Made by a program: the position numbers and the translations under genes. Shown here piece after piece: positions 1 to 7,370 of a stretch of 64,000 nucleotides of DNA. The notes beneath the pieces are model-generated. The model was not told the origin of the DNA. It saw nothing but the letters and a program-made list of their open reading frames with translations, and made no database searches. Source of the stretch: Streptomyces sp. NRRL S-118 (GTDB taxonomy: Bacteria; Actinomycetota; Actinomycetes; Streptomycetales; Streptomycetaceae); the NCBI RefSeq assembly GCF_000716335.1, contig NZ_JOBL01000099.1:1-64000 (forward strand), given 5' to 3'. The stretch's first letter is position 1, and each line of letters opens with the position of its first letter.

Positions 1-55
1 CATCCGGTCCGTACACCGGCTCGATGGGCAGTCCCGACTCCGACTCGCGCGCCAT
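1..55 (-). CDS. Methylmalonyl-CoA mutase family protein, N-terminal fragment (runs off window)
   Basis: Only the first 18 codons are inside the window. They start at the ATG at position 55 and read MARESESGLPIEPVYGPD. The stretch ending in IEPVYGP is what I know from the N terminus of the large or fused subunit of B12-dependent acyl-CoA mutases, which rearrange methylmalonyl-CoA and succinyl-CoA. A GGAAGG ribosome binding site lies about 9 bases upstream, and a TAGGGT -10-like box lies at 75-80. The gene is divergent from the transpeptidase gene. The family call rests on a very short stretch and on remembered gene order. Confidence 0.6.
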   Translation of the reverse strand, partial: MARESESGLPIEPVYGPD

Positions 56-239
56 GTGCTGTGCCTTCCGATAGACCCTACTCGCAGGTACCGACCCTCG
101 CGACGGACTGTAGCGGTGGGCGTGCGGCCGGTGGAGAGGCGCACGCTGGGACCTTCCTCACAGCATCCTCCGCGGTGCGCAACCAAGCACGCCCGTGATG
201 CATCCCCTAGGGAGTCGAAGTCGATTCGGGGGGCTCTCC

Positions 240-1094
240 ATGCACCGTACGTCCGTCATACGCAGAGTGGTGCCGGCCATGGCCGTCGTCGCGCTGGCCG
301 CCACCGGCTGCACGGCCCAGGCCGTGGGCGCCGACGCGCCGTCCGCACCGCCGGCCACCACCGGGACCCCGTCGCCCGCGGCGGACGGCACGAAGCCCTC
401 CGCGACGCCGTCGTCACGGCCGTCGCCGTCGGGGTCCCCGGCCGCCTCCGCCTCCCCGCGGAAGAAGGTGCTGATGGCCGAAGGCACCGAGAACGAGCAG
501 GTCCGCGAGCTCCAGGCGCGACTGCGCCAGGCCGGCCACTTCCACCGCAGCCCCACCTCGTTCTACGGCTCGATGACCGCGAAGGCCGTCTCGTCCTTCC
601 AGCGCAAGCAGAACCTGCCGGTCACCGGCACGGTCGACGAGGCCACCTGGCGATCGCTGGCCGGCGCCACGCGCACGCCGACCGCCGACGAGCTGCGCCC
701 GCCGACCACCAACGAGCTGGACGCGCCGGACGCGCGCTGCATGACCGGACGGGTGCTCTGCATCAGCAAGGAGAGCCGGACCCTGGCGTGGATGATCGAC
801 GGCAAGGTCGTCTCGGCCATGGACGTGCGCTTCGGCTCGGTCAACACCCCGACGCGCGAGGGCATCTTCAAGGTCGACCGCAAGGAGCGGACCTGGAAGT
901 CGACCCTGTACCACTCGGACATGCCGTACTCGATGTTCTTCAGCCGGGGCCAGGCGGTGCACTACTCCTCGGACTTCGCGGCGCGCGGCTACAACGGCGG
1001 CTCGCACGGCTGCGTCAACGTCCGGGACAGGGAGAAGCTCGCGGCGCTCTTCGACCAGGTGAAGGTCGGCGACAAGGTCGTCGTCCACTGGTAG
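240..1094 (+). CDS. L,D-transpeptidase lipoprotein with N-terminal peptidoglycan-binding domain
   Basis: Predicted secreted enzyme that makes 3-3 cross-links in peptidoglycan or anchors proteins to it. The start at 240 gives a lipoprotein signal (basic MHRTSVIRR, hydrophobic stretch, LAATGC lipobox) and follows a GGGGGG-rich ribosome binding site. An earlier ATG at 195 would spoil the signal. A Pro/Ser/Ala-rich linker (about residues 25-75) leads to a PG_binding_1 domain (about 80-140, including VRELQARLRQAGH and SFQRKQNLPVTG). The YkuD catalytic domain fills the C-terminal half, with the active-site motif SHGCVNVRD near residue 260. The length is normal. It is a single gene followed by a terminator hairpin. 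Confidence 0.9.
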   Translation: MHRTSVIRRVVPAMAVVALAATGCTAQAVGADAPSAPPATTGTPSPAADGTKPSATPSSRPSPSGSPAASASPRKKVLMAEGTENEQVRELQARLRQAGHFHRSPTSFYGSMTAKAVSSFQRKQNLPVTGTVDEATWRSLAGATRTPTADELRPPTTNELDAPDARCMTGRVLCISKESRTLAWMIDGKVVSAMDVRFGSVNTPTREGIFKVDRKERTWKSTLYHSDMPYSMFFSRGQAVHYSSDFAARGYNGGSHGCVNVRDREKLAALFDQVKVGDKVVVHW

Positions 1095-1114
1095 GCGCTC
1101 GCCGGTGGAGAGAG

Positions 1115-1153
1115 GGCGCGGGCGGGACCGGGGGAACGTGCCCCGCCCGCGCC
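1115..1153 (+). terminator. Hairpin after the L,D-transpeptidase gene
   Basis: A perfect 12-bp inverted repeat, GGCGCGGGCGGG (1115-1126) with CCCGCCCGCGCC (1142-1153), begins 21 bases after the stop codon. There is no T-run, as is usual for Streptomyces terminators. Confidence 0.65.
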
Positions 1154-1297
1154 ATATGCGCTGAGCCGTAGGTACGGGGGGAACCCCGGCTCTTGCAGCG
1201 CTGCCGATGACCAGTCGGCTCACTCAGTACTGCGTCACGGGGCCGAAAAACGTCACACCCTGCGGGAAGTTTTTTGCAGCGGCAGCAAAAGCGCAGG

Positions 1298-2512
1298 TCA
1301 GACGGCCTGTGCGGGCTGCGGGGCGGCGGTGTCGGCCGGGGCCTCGGCGGCGGCCGGGGCGGGAGTGACGGGCGCGACCGGGCTCCCGGGCCGGGGCATG
1401 GCGGCGGGCGAGACGTGCGTACGGCCCTTGCCGCCCTTGCCCCCGCCCGTGCCGCCCTTGCCGGCGCCCGGGTCGGTCCTGCCGGTGCCCGTGCCGCCCT
1501 TGCCGCCGGTGCCGCCCGGCTTGCTGCCGGTCTTGCTGCCGTCGGGGCCTCGGTCGCTGTCGTCCCCGGCACCGCCCGAGGCGTCGCCGTCCTCACCGCC
1601 GGAGCCGCCCGAACCACCGGAGCCGCCCGTACGGCCCGTACTGCCGCCGGAGAGCGTGCCCCCGCTGCGCGTACCGGCGCCGAGCAGCTTGTCGCAGAAC
1701 GTGGTGACGGTGTCCCCCTTGGCCGACAGCTCCAGGTGGCGGCGCCCGTCGGTGCCGAGCCGGCCCTCGCGATGGTCGCGGCATGCCTGCACGGTACGGG
1801 TGTACCAGCTCCCGGTGCCGGATCCGGCGTCCGGGCCGCCGGTGCCGGAGTCACCGGTGCCGGTGCCGCCGGTTCCCCCGGAAACGTTGTCGTCGCCCTG
1901 CCCGGGGCCGCCCGGCACCGTCGCGCCCGGGGCCGACGGCGTGGGCGACACGGGGCCGGTGGGCGGCAGGCTCCCCGGGCCGGACGGTGCGTCGGGGCCG
2001 GCCGACCCCGTGCCGTCCGCAGGCTCTCCGGAGCGCAGCGGACCCGGCGTGGCGGCGGAGGACGACGCGGGCAGCGGCCGCCGGTCGTCGCCCAGGACGG
2101 GCAGGACGCCGGTGCTGGCGGCGACCGCCACACCGCCGGCGGCGAGCCCGGCGACCGACGCGGCAAGGCCCCAGCGGACGGGCCGCGCCCAGCGGCCGCG
2201 CAGCTGCTTGCGGGGCCGCCCGGACCGGAGCCGCACGGCCCCGAGGTCCGCGCCCGAGGACGCGGAGGAGGCGCCGGCGGCTCGCGCCTCCGAGGTCTCC
2301 CTGGCCTCACGGGCCGCACGGAAGGCGGCGAGCGCCGCCTCCTCCCCGGGCACCGGCGAGGTGGCCGGCAGCCCGGCCCGTACCGCTTCCAGCGCTTCGG
2401 TCAGTCTGCGGGCCTGTTCGCGCGCGCGAACGTCGACAGGGTCGACCGGTTCGCCACGCAGCAGTCGCTCCGCCGCATCCTGGTCGAGCCACTCGTCCCG
2501 CTCGTCGGCCAT
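1298..2512 (-). CDS. Single-pass membrane protein with long Gly/Pro-rich extracellular tail, partner of ECF sigma factor (copy A)
   Basis: About 404 residues starting MADERDEWLDQDAAERLLRG. The start at 2512 overlaps the sigma-factor stop as TGATG, so the two are translationally coupled; an upstream ATG at 2542 is unlikely. A cytoplasmic part of about 125 residues contains GEEAALAAFRAAREARE and a basic patch. It is followed by one membrane span (WGLAASVAGLAAGGVAVAAS) and a low-complexity Gly/Thr/Pro tail with a small Cys-containing segment (VQACRDHREGRLG, and TTFCDKLLGAG). The position suggests an anti-sigma role, but there is no zinc HxxxCxxC motif, so that role is inferred. The gene at 3441-4154 is a shorter paralogue with the same architecture and the AAFRAAR motif. 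Confidence 0.75.
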   Translation of the reverse strand: MADERDEWLDQDAAERLLRGEPVDPVDVRAREQARRLTEALEAVRAGLPATSPVPGEEAALAAFRAAREARETSEARAAGASSASSGADLGAVRLRSGRPRKQLRGRWARPVRWGLAASVAGLAAGGVAVAASTGVLPVLGDDRRPLPASSSAATPGPLRSGEPADGTGSAGPDAPSGPGSLPPTGPVSPTPSAPGATVPGGPGQGDDNVSGGTGGTGTGDSGTGGPDAGSGTGSWYTRTVQACRDHREGRLGTDGRRHLELSAKGDTVTTFCDKLLGAGTRSGGTLSGGSTGRTGGSGGSGGSGGEDGDASGGAGDDSDRGPDGSKTGSKPGGTGGKGGTGTGRTDPGAGKGGTGGGKGGKGRTHVSPAAMPRPGSPVAPVTPAPAAAEAPADTAAPQPAQAV

Positions 2513-3285
2513 CACATGTCCTTCTGCGTCCGCGAGCGCCAATGCGTCACACCCGTTCGCGCCACGGAACCCCTGCGGGGCCCGGGTTGTGGCGGTACGG
2601 CACCCAGGGGTGCCCCGGGTTCTCCGGCGCCGGGCGGGGAGACTTCCGGACCCAGCAGCTCCGCGAGCCGCTTCAGTCCCCGGTGCGCCGCGGTGCGTAC
2701 GGCGCCGGGGCGTTTGCCGAGCGTCTTCGCGGCGGTCTTGGCGTCCAGGCCGACGACGACGCGCAGGATGACGGCTTCGGCCTGGTCCTGGGGGAGCTGC
2801 GAGATCAGATCCATGGTGCGGCCGGTGGCCAGGGCTTCCATCGCCTCGACCGCGGTGTCGGACTCGGCCGGCTTGTCGGTGAGCTCCGTCTCGTCCCCGC
2901 CGACGGCGGGGCGCCTGCCCCGCATGCGGAGGTGGTCGAGCGCGCGGTTGCGGGCGATGCGTGCCGCCCAGCCGCGGAAGCGGTCGGCGTCCCCGCCGAA
3001 CCGGTCGAGGTCGCGCGCTATCTGCAGCCAGGACTCGGACGCCACATCCTCCGCGTCCGCGTCACCGACCAGCGTGCGTATGTAGCCGAGCAACCGCGGA
3101 TGCACGGCGCGGTACACAGTCCGGAAGGCGTCTTCGTCCCCGTCCTGTGCCGCGAGCACCGCGGCGGTCAGCTCCGCGTCGTCCCCCAGCACTCCCACAA
3201 CCTGTTCGTCATCGCGGCTGGTCACCCTTGCCGCTCCGCCCAGCGCGCAGCAGCACGCTACGTGGTCCTGCGGCTTCACGTCCAT
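2512..3285 (-). CDS. ECF-family RNA polymerase sigma factor (copy A)
   Basis: Sigma-70 region 2 is seen in ELTAAVLAAQDGDEDAFRTVYRAVHPRLLGYIRTLVGDADAEDVASESWLQIARDLDRF and following residues, and region 4 in QLPQDQAEAVILRVVVGLDAK followed by a helix-turn-helix with GKRPGAVRTAAHRGLKRL. The C terminus is a Pro/Arg-rich extension of about 40 residues. The start is uncertain: the ATG at 3285 gives a Cys-rich leader (HVACCCALGG) with a poor ribosome binding site, whereas the GTG at 3225 has GGAG eight bases upstream and gives a more usual N terminus. It is coupled to the downstream membrane-protein gene. It is closely similar to the sigma factor at 4151-4711, indicating duplication. Confidence 0.85.
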   Translation of the reverse strand: MDVKPQDHVACCCALGGAARVTSRDDEQVVGVLGDDAELTAAVLAAQDGDEDAFRTVYRAVHPRLLGYIRTLVGDADAEDVASESWLQIARDLDRFGGDADRFRGWAARIARNRALDHLRMRGRRPAVGGDETELTDKPAESDTAVEAMEALATGRTMDLISQLPQDQAEAVILRVVVGLDAKTAAKTLGKRPGAVRTAAHRGLKRLAELLGPEVSPPGAGEPGAPLGAVPPQPGPRRGSVARTGVTHWRSRTQKDM

Positions 3286-3440
3286 GTCTTGTACAACTTG
3301 CAACGTTCCGCTGACGAACCGGGGTGTGACAGAAAACGCACGCGCGGCGCTGATAGGAGTACGGGGCCGTACCGCGGACCCGTGGACGGCGACCGGGGCC
3401 TCTCCTGTGGGGGGTGGCGGCCCCGGTCGTCCTCCTGAGA

Positions 3441-4154
3441 TCACGGTCGTCCCTCCCCGCCGGCCGGCTGTCCGCCGGTGTCGTCGCGGCCGCTGTCGCC
3501 GCCCTTCCCGCCTCCGCCGTCCCGTCCGGCGCCTCCGGCGTCCTCCCCGGTCCTCCCGGTCGCGGCCCCGGTCCCGGTACCGCTGTCTCCCGTGCCGGTT
3601 CCGCCGTCCGCGCCGCCGTCCCCGGCCTTCCTGGCGGGCCTGGGCGGGGTGCCCTGGCCCCCGTCGTCCCCGGACCCGTCCCCGTCCCCGGCCCGTTCCC
3701 GGCGGGTGTCGCCGGGCCCCGGCTTCCCCGGCCTTGCGGTGGGTGCCGGCCCGGACGGCCGCCGCTCGCCCTCCGCGTGCGGAGTGCCGGGGGTCGTGTG
3801 CGCCGGGGTGGACGCCGGTGCCGTCCCGGGCACCGCGCCGCCGCCGTCACCACCGCCGAACGGCGAGTCGATCGCCCCGGTCTGCCCGGCCACCGCGACC
3901 CCGCCCAGCAGCACCGTCGCCGCCAGCCCCAGGGCGGTCGCCCGCGCCGACCGGCGGCGCCGCTGCTCGCGGCCGGGCCGCCAGTCGTCGCGCCGCCGGG
4001 TCCTGCGTCCCGCGTGCGCGCCCTCGTCGCGCGCCGCGCGGAAGGCGGCCAGCACGCGCTCCTCGCCTCGCGGGTCGACGGCGCCGTCGCCCCGCACGGC
4101 GGCCGCCAGCAGTGCCGCCGCCGGCCCGCGCGGTCCGTCCGTGTCCCGTCTCAT
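3441..4154 (-). CDS. Single-pass membrane protein, partner of ECF sigma factor (copy B)
   Basis: 237 residues. A basic cytoplasmic part (about 1-75) carries GEERVLAAFRAARDEGAH, matching the motif in the copy A partner, followed by a membrane span (ATALGLAATVLLGGVAVAG) and a Gly/Thr/Asp-rich low-complexity tail. Its ATG overlaps the sigma stop by 4 bases (ATGA). No zinc-finger anti-sigma motif is visible. An anti-sigma or signal-receiving role is an inference from the operon position. Confidence 0.75.
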   Translation of the reverse strand: MRRDTDGPRGPAAALLAAAVRGDGAVDPRGEERVLAAFRAARDEGAHAGRRTRRRDDWRPGREQRRRRSARATALGLAATVLLGGVAVAGQTGAIDSPFGGGDGGGAVPGTAPASTPAHTTPGTPHAEGERRPSGPAPTARPGKPGPGDTRRERAGDGDGSGDDGGQGTPPRPARKAGDGGADGGTGTGDSGTGTGAATGRTGEDAGGAGRDGGGGKGGDSGRDDTGGQPAGGEGRP

Positions 4155-4711
4155 GGTGTTGCTCCGCCCTGCGCCAGTCGCCCGGCGAGTTTCTTCAGAC
4201 CTCGGTACGCGGCGGTGCGCACCGCTCCCTGCCGCTTGCCCAGGACCCGCGCGGTCGCGGGTCCGTCCAGCCCCACGACGACCCGCAGCAGCACCGCCTC
4301 GGCCTGCTCGCGCGGCAGCCCGCGGATCAGTTCGAGCGCCTGCCCGGTCGACAGGGACTCCAGCGCCGCGGCGGCCGTGTCCTGACCGCCGGGCACCTCC
4401 AGTACGTCCTGCTCGATGAGGGTGGTGGGCGGACTGCGCCTCTGCTTGCGCAGGTGATCCAGTGCCCGGTGCCGGGCGATGGTCGCCGTCCAGCCGCGGA
4501 AGCCGGCCCCGTCGCCCCGGAACCGCCCGAGGTCGCGGGCGATCTCCAGCCAGGCGTCGGCGGCCACGTCCTCGGCGTCGTCGCCGACGAGCCCGCGCAC
4601 GTACCCGAGCAGCCCGGGATGGACCAGGCGGTACGCGCGCGCGAACGCCTGCTCGTCGCCCTGCTGGGCGCGCTCGACGGCAGCGCCGAGTTCCGCGTCG
4701 TACGCCCCCAC
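4151..4711 (-). CDS. ECF-family RNA polymerase sigma factor (copy B)
   Basis: 186 residues, a normal ECF length. Region 2 lies at about residues 8-75 (DEQAFARAYRLVHPGLLGYVRG, then DAEDVAADAWLEIARDLGRFRG). Region 4 lies at about 120-180 (GLPREQAEAVLLRVVVGLDG, then GKRQGAVRTAAYRGLKKL). The last stretch is almost identical to that in copy A. There is no SnoaL-like or other C-terminal domain. It is the first gene of a two-gene unit with the overlapping membrane-protein gene. Confidence 0.9.
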   Translation of the reverse strand: MGAYDAELGAAVERAQQGDEQAFARAYRLVHPGLLGYVRGLVGDDAEDVAADAWLEIARDLGRFRGDGAGFRGWTATIARHRALDHLRKQRRSPPTTLIEQDVLEVPGGQDTAAAALESLSTGQALELIRGLPREQAEAVLLRVVVGLDGPATARVLGKRQGAVRTAAYRGLKKLAGRLAQGGATP

Positions 4712-4745
4712 ACTTCCCTCTTCGTGCCGGTTGCTTCCCCCCTTC

Positions 4746-5267
4746 CTAGCTCTGCGTCCGGCCGCCCGGAAGTGTCACAGCGGCCACCCTGCGCCCTGCG
4801 CGGCCGTGCAGCAGCAGGTAGAACCGCTGCACGGATTCCTCGGGGCCGGCCTCGAAGCGGTTCGCCACCTTGCCCAGCGGGTTCCAGGCCCGCCCGTCGG
4901 GCATCCGGATGCCGACCGGCTGCCCGAACCAGGCGCGCTGCTCCTCGTCGAAGTCGATCCAGCGCGCCCCCGCGCGCCGCACGACGACTTCGCCGGTGTA
5001 CGCGCCGAGCCCTCGCAGAATCGTTTCGACCCGTGCTCTGTCCGGCTGTTCGCGGCGCAGCCCGTCGACCACGAGGTCGACCAGCCGCAGACTGGCCACC
5101 GTGTAGTCGAGCGGCAGCCGGTTCCGCTCGGTGAGCGTCGCCACGAAGCGGGTCACCCAGGGGCGCAGGTCCCGCGCCTCGGGCAGTGTGCTGAAGTCCC
5201 CATCCATGTGAAACCAAGCGACGCGCGAGCCGGCAGTGTCACGCGGGACGGGCGTGGCGGTTGTCAT
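4746..5267 (-). CDS. Conserved hypothetical protein, about 173 residues
   Basis: A soluble protein with no signal or membrane span; I do not recognise the family. Distinctive stretches are PWVTRFVATLTERNRLPLDYTVASLRLVDLVVDGLR, GAYTGEVVVRRAGARWIDF and GRAWNPLGKVANRFEAG. The start is uncertain: the ATG at 5267 lacks a clear ribosome binding site and the ATG at 5207 (MDGDFSTLPEARD) is equally possible. Its stop is 34 bases before the copy B sigma gene, on the same strand, so it may be cotranscribed with it. Confidence 0.6.
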   Translation of the reverse strand: MTTATPVPRDTAGSRVAWFHMDGDFSTLPEARDLRPWVTRFVATLTERNRLPLDYTVASLRLVDLVVDGLRREQPDRARVETILRGLGAYTGEVVVRRAGARWIDFDEEQRAWFGQPVGIRMPDGRAWNPLGKVANRFEAGPEESVQRFYLLLHGRAGRRVAAVTLPGGRTQS

Positions 5268-5460
5268 AGCGCGACGTCCCGGATCCCGTACAACCCTGCG
5301 GCGGTCCGGGTGTCAGCCCCGCATGACGCCACCGGATCCGGCCGGACGAGGACCCGCTGGACCACATCGGGTTCGCACCGGCCGGCGCGGCGTCCGCCGC
5401 CGGCGCCGGGGACCGAGCCGCCCGCGACAGGCCGCCGACGACGGCGCCCGTGGGCTGCGG

Positions 5461-5787
5461 TCAGGCGCCGGCGCCCGGCCGGTCGTCGTCCCGTACGGGT
5501 TCCGCCCACGCGGCGTAGCCCAGCACCGGCGCGCCCTCCGCCAGGTCCAGACGGGCTCTGGGGCCGTAGTGGACGCGGTACGCCAGGCCCTCGACGGTGA
5601 CGAGCCCGCACTCCGTACCGCCGTCGCGGGGCTCCCGGAAGCCGGTGCTCTCCGCCACCTCCCACCCGGCCGCGCGGGCGAGGTAGAGCCACTCCTGGTA
5701 CGCCTCTTCGTTCCCGCCCGCGTCCGGCTCGGTGTCGCCGACCCTGGCGAGGATCTGCACCGGATCCACACGCCGCCCCGCAGTCAT
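5461..5787 (-). CDS. Small hypothetical protein (108 residues)
   Basis: A perfect AAGGAGG ribosome binding site precedes the ATG at 5787, and codon use is typical of the region. The protein is acidic and soluble, with aromatic-rich segments EEAYQEWLYLARAAGWEVAES and LAYRVHYGPRARLDL. I do not recognise the family. Confidence 0.65.
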   Translation of the reverse strand: MTAGRRVDPVQILARVGDTEPDAGGNEEAYQEWLYLARAAGWEVAESTGFREPRDGGTECGLVTVEGLAYRVHYGPRARLDLAEGAPVLGYAAWAEPVRDDDRPGAGA

Positions 5788-5858
5788 CGCCGACCTCCTT
5801 GCGCGCCGTCACCGACCGGTGGGGAGTCCCCCTACCAGCATGGCCCGGCGCGGCACCG

Positions 5859-6413
5859 TCACGCGCTGCGGGCGCGGCGGGAGACGACGGCCCGCAGGAC
5901 CCGCCGCCCCTCGGCGGTGATGTCCCGGGTCAGCCGCAGGCCGCCCGCACCGCCGGCCGCCAGCACCTCCAGGATCCGGATCTGGCGGCGCAGTTCGCCG
6001 TCGACCAGGGGCCCGGCGCCGTCCGGATCACCCGCGCGGCAGCGCTCCGGGGTCCCCGAGGAGCCGGGCTCCAGCCGCTGGTGGAGCGCGAGCGCGGTGA
6101 GCGAGCAGGCGTCGGCCCACCGGGCGAGCGGTTCCCGCGCCCAGACCCGCGGCGCGTCGCCGAGCATCCTCCGGACGAGCGCCCCCTCGTCGTCCGCCGG
6201 CTCCCCGTCCCGTGCCACGGTGTCCTGCGCCTCGGCGAGCCGCCCGGCCCAGCCGTCCTCGCCGCGGGCGACCGCCGCCCACAGGGCGCGCAGGACCTCG
6301 TCGGCGGGCGCGGGGTCGAGGAGGGGCAGGCAGCGGTCGAGACAGGCCAGCGCGGAGGCGGCCAGTCCGCGTTCATCGGCGTGCTCGATCAGTTCCACCA
6401 GGCTCTGGCTCAT
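5859..6413 (-). CDS. Hypothetical alpha-helical protein (184 residues)
   Basis: A soluble, Ala/Leu/Arg-rich helical protein (SLVELIEHADERGLAASALACLDRCL and so on) with a basic C terminus. There is no recognisable catalytic motif. A GGGAGA stretch just upstream of the ATG may serve as a ribosome binding site. Function unknown. Confidence 0.55.
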   Translation of the reverse strand: MSQSLVELIEHADERGLAASALACLDRCLPLLDPAPADEVLRALWAAVARGEDGWAGRLAEAQDTVARDGEPADDEGALVRRMLGDAPRVWAREPLARWADACSLTALALHQRLEPGSSGTPERCRAGDPDGAGPLVDGELRRQIRILEVLAAGGAGGLRLTRDITAEGRRVLRAVVSRRARSA

Positions 6414-6574
6414 GGGGGTCTCCCGTCGCGGACGCGCTCCTTCTCCCTTACTGCGCCGACCAGCGGGAATTCGTCACCCCGGTGTCCGGAGACATCACCT
6501 CGGCGACGGGCGCACACCTCGCCACGACTCCATGACCCCTGAGCCGCGGCGCGGGGCCCGCATGCCCCCCGGGC

Positions 6575-7273
6575 TCACGCCCCGGCCGGCACGGCCGGGG
6601 CCGGCCCCCTGAGGGCCTTGGCGTCCTGCATCGCCGTCAGACGGCGTACGAAGAGGGCGGCGAAGAGCGCGGCCACCATGTCGAGGACCGCCGCGACCAT
6701 CAGCGCCACGCAGGCCGCCCGCACGGACGCGGGGTCCACACCGTCCAGGAACTTCCGGGTCACGGCGTCGTCGTACGCGGACCACGCCAGGTAGTCCGTC
6801 ACCGAGGCCGCGAGCCACAGCAGCCACCACACCTTCACCACGGTGGGCCGCTCCCCCTTCCCGGCCCGGCGGTCGGGGTCGCGCCTGCTCGCGTGCCAGC
6901 TCTGGTGCGCGATCCGGCACGGGATGACGGCGTTGGCGACGGGTATGAACCACGCCCCGATCGCCCAGCCCGGCCCGCTGCCGAAGTGCTCGGGCGCGAA
7001 GACGCCCGCGTTCACGCGGACCCGGTGGAACCAGACGATGAAGACCACGGCTGTGGCGAGGAAGAGGCACGCCCCGAGGACGGCGACCGCGCTCGTCAGC
7101 GGATCGTCGGCCACATCGCTCCCGGACGCCGGCGCACCCTTCCGTTCCCGCTCGCCCATCAGGCGGTACAAGGAGTAGTGGCCGTAGATCATGGCGCAGT
7201 CGACGGCCGCCACCGCGGCGAGCAGCACGACCACCGCCTTGCTCAGGCCGACGGGTGAACGGAGCACGGACAC
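6575..7273 (-). CDS. DUF4328-type multi-pass membrane protein
   Basis: Membrane spans are visible at VVVLLAAVAAVDCAMIYG, AVAVLGACLFLATAVVFIVWF, GWAIGAWFIPVANAVIPC and VVKVWWLLWLAASVTDYLAW, with a final span near the C terminus. The WFIPVANAVIPCRIAHQSW segment is characteristic of DUF4328 proteins. The GTG at 7273, preceded by GGGG, gives a sensible N terminus; an upstream ATG at 7315 is also open. The role of the family is unknown. Confidence 0.75.
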   Translation of the reverse strand: MSVLRSPVGLSKAVVVLLAAVAAVDCAMIYGHYSLYRLMGERERKGAPASGSDVADDPLTSAVAVLGACLFLATAVVFIVWFHRVRVNAGVFAPEHFGSGPGWAIGAWFIPVANAVIPCRIAHQSWHASRRDPDRRAGKGERPTVVKVWWLLWLAASVTDYLAWSAYDDAVTRKFLDGVDPASVRAACVALMVAAVLDMVAALFAALFVRRLTAMQDAKALRGPAPAVPAGA

Positions 7274-7370
7274 GAGGACCCCCCGGGGTGACGGATCGCG
7301 GACGGCCCGTCCCACAGGCCGTCATGTACACGGCCAGGTTCGGCCGTCCGCGCACCGTACCCCAGGGGCC

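Noticed and set aside
1255..1297. Hairpin with an A/T-rich stem (CTTTTGC and GCAAAAA) after the copy A partner gene
   Set aside because: The stem is weak and A/T-rich; it may be a terminator but the structure is not convincing.
1015..2319. Large Pro/Arg/Ala-rich reading frames opposite or out of frame with the sigma-partner gene
   Set aside because: They are artefacts of extreme GC content: low-complexity Arg/Pro/Ala composition and no ribosome binding site, and they overlap a gene with normal codon use.
3286..3310. GGAAC-type -35 upstream of the copy A sigma gene as an ECF autoregulated promoter
   Set aside because: GGAAC is present but no matching -10 lies at the required distance, so I do not call it.
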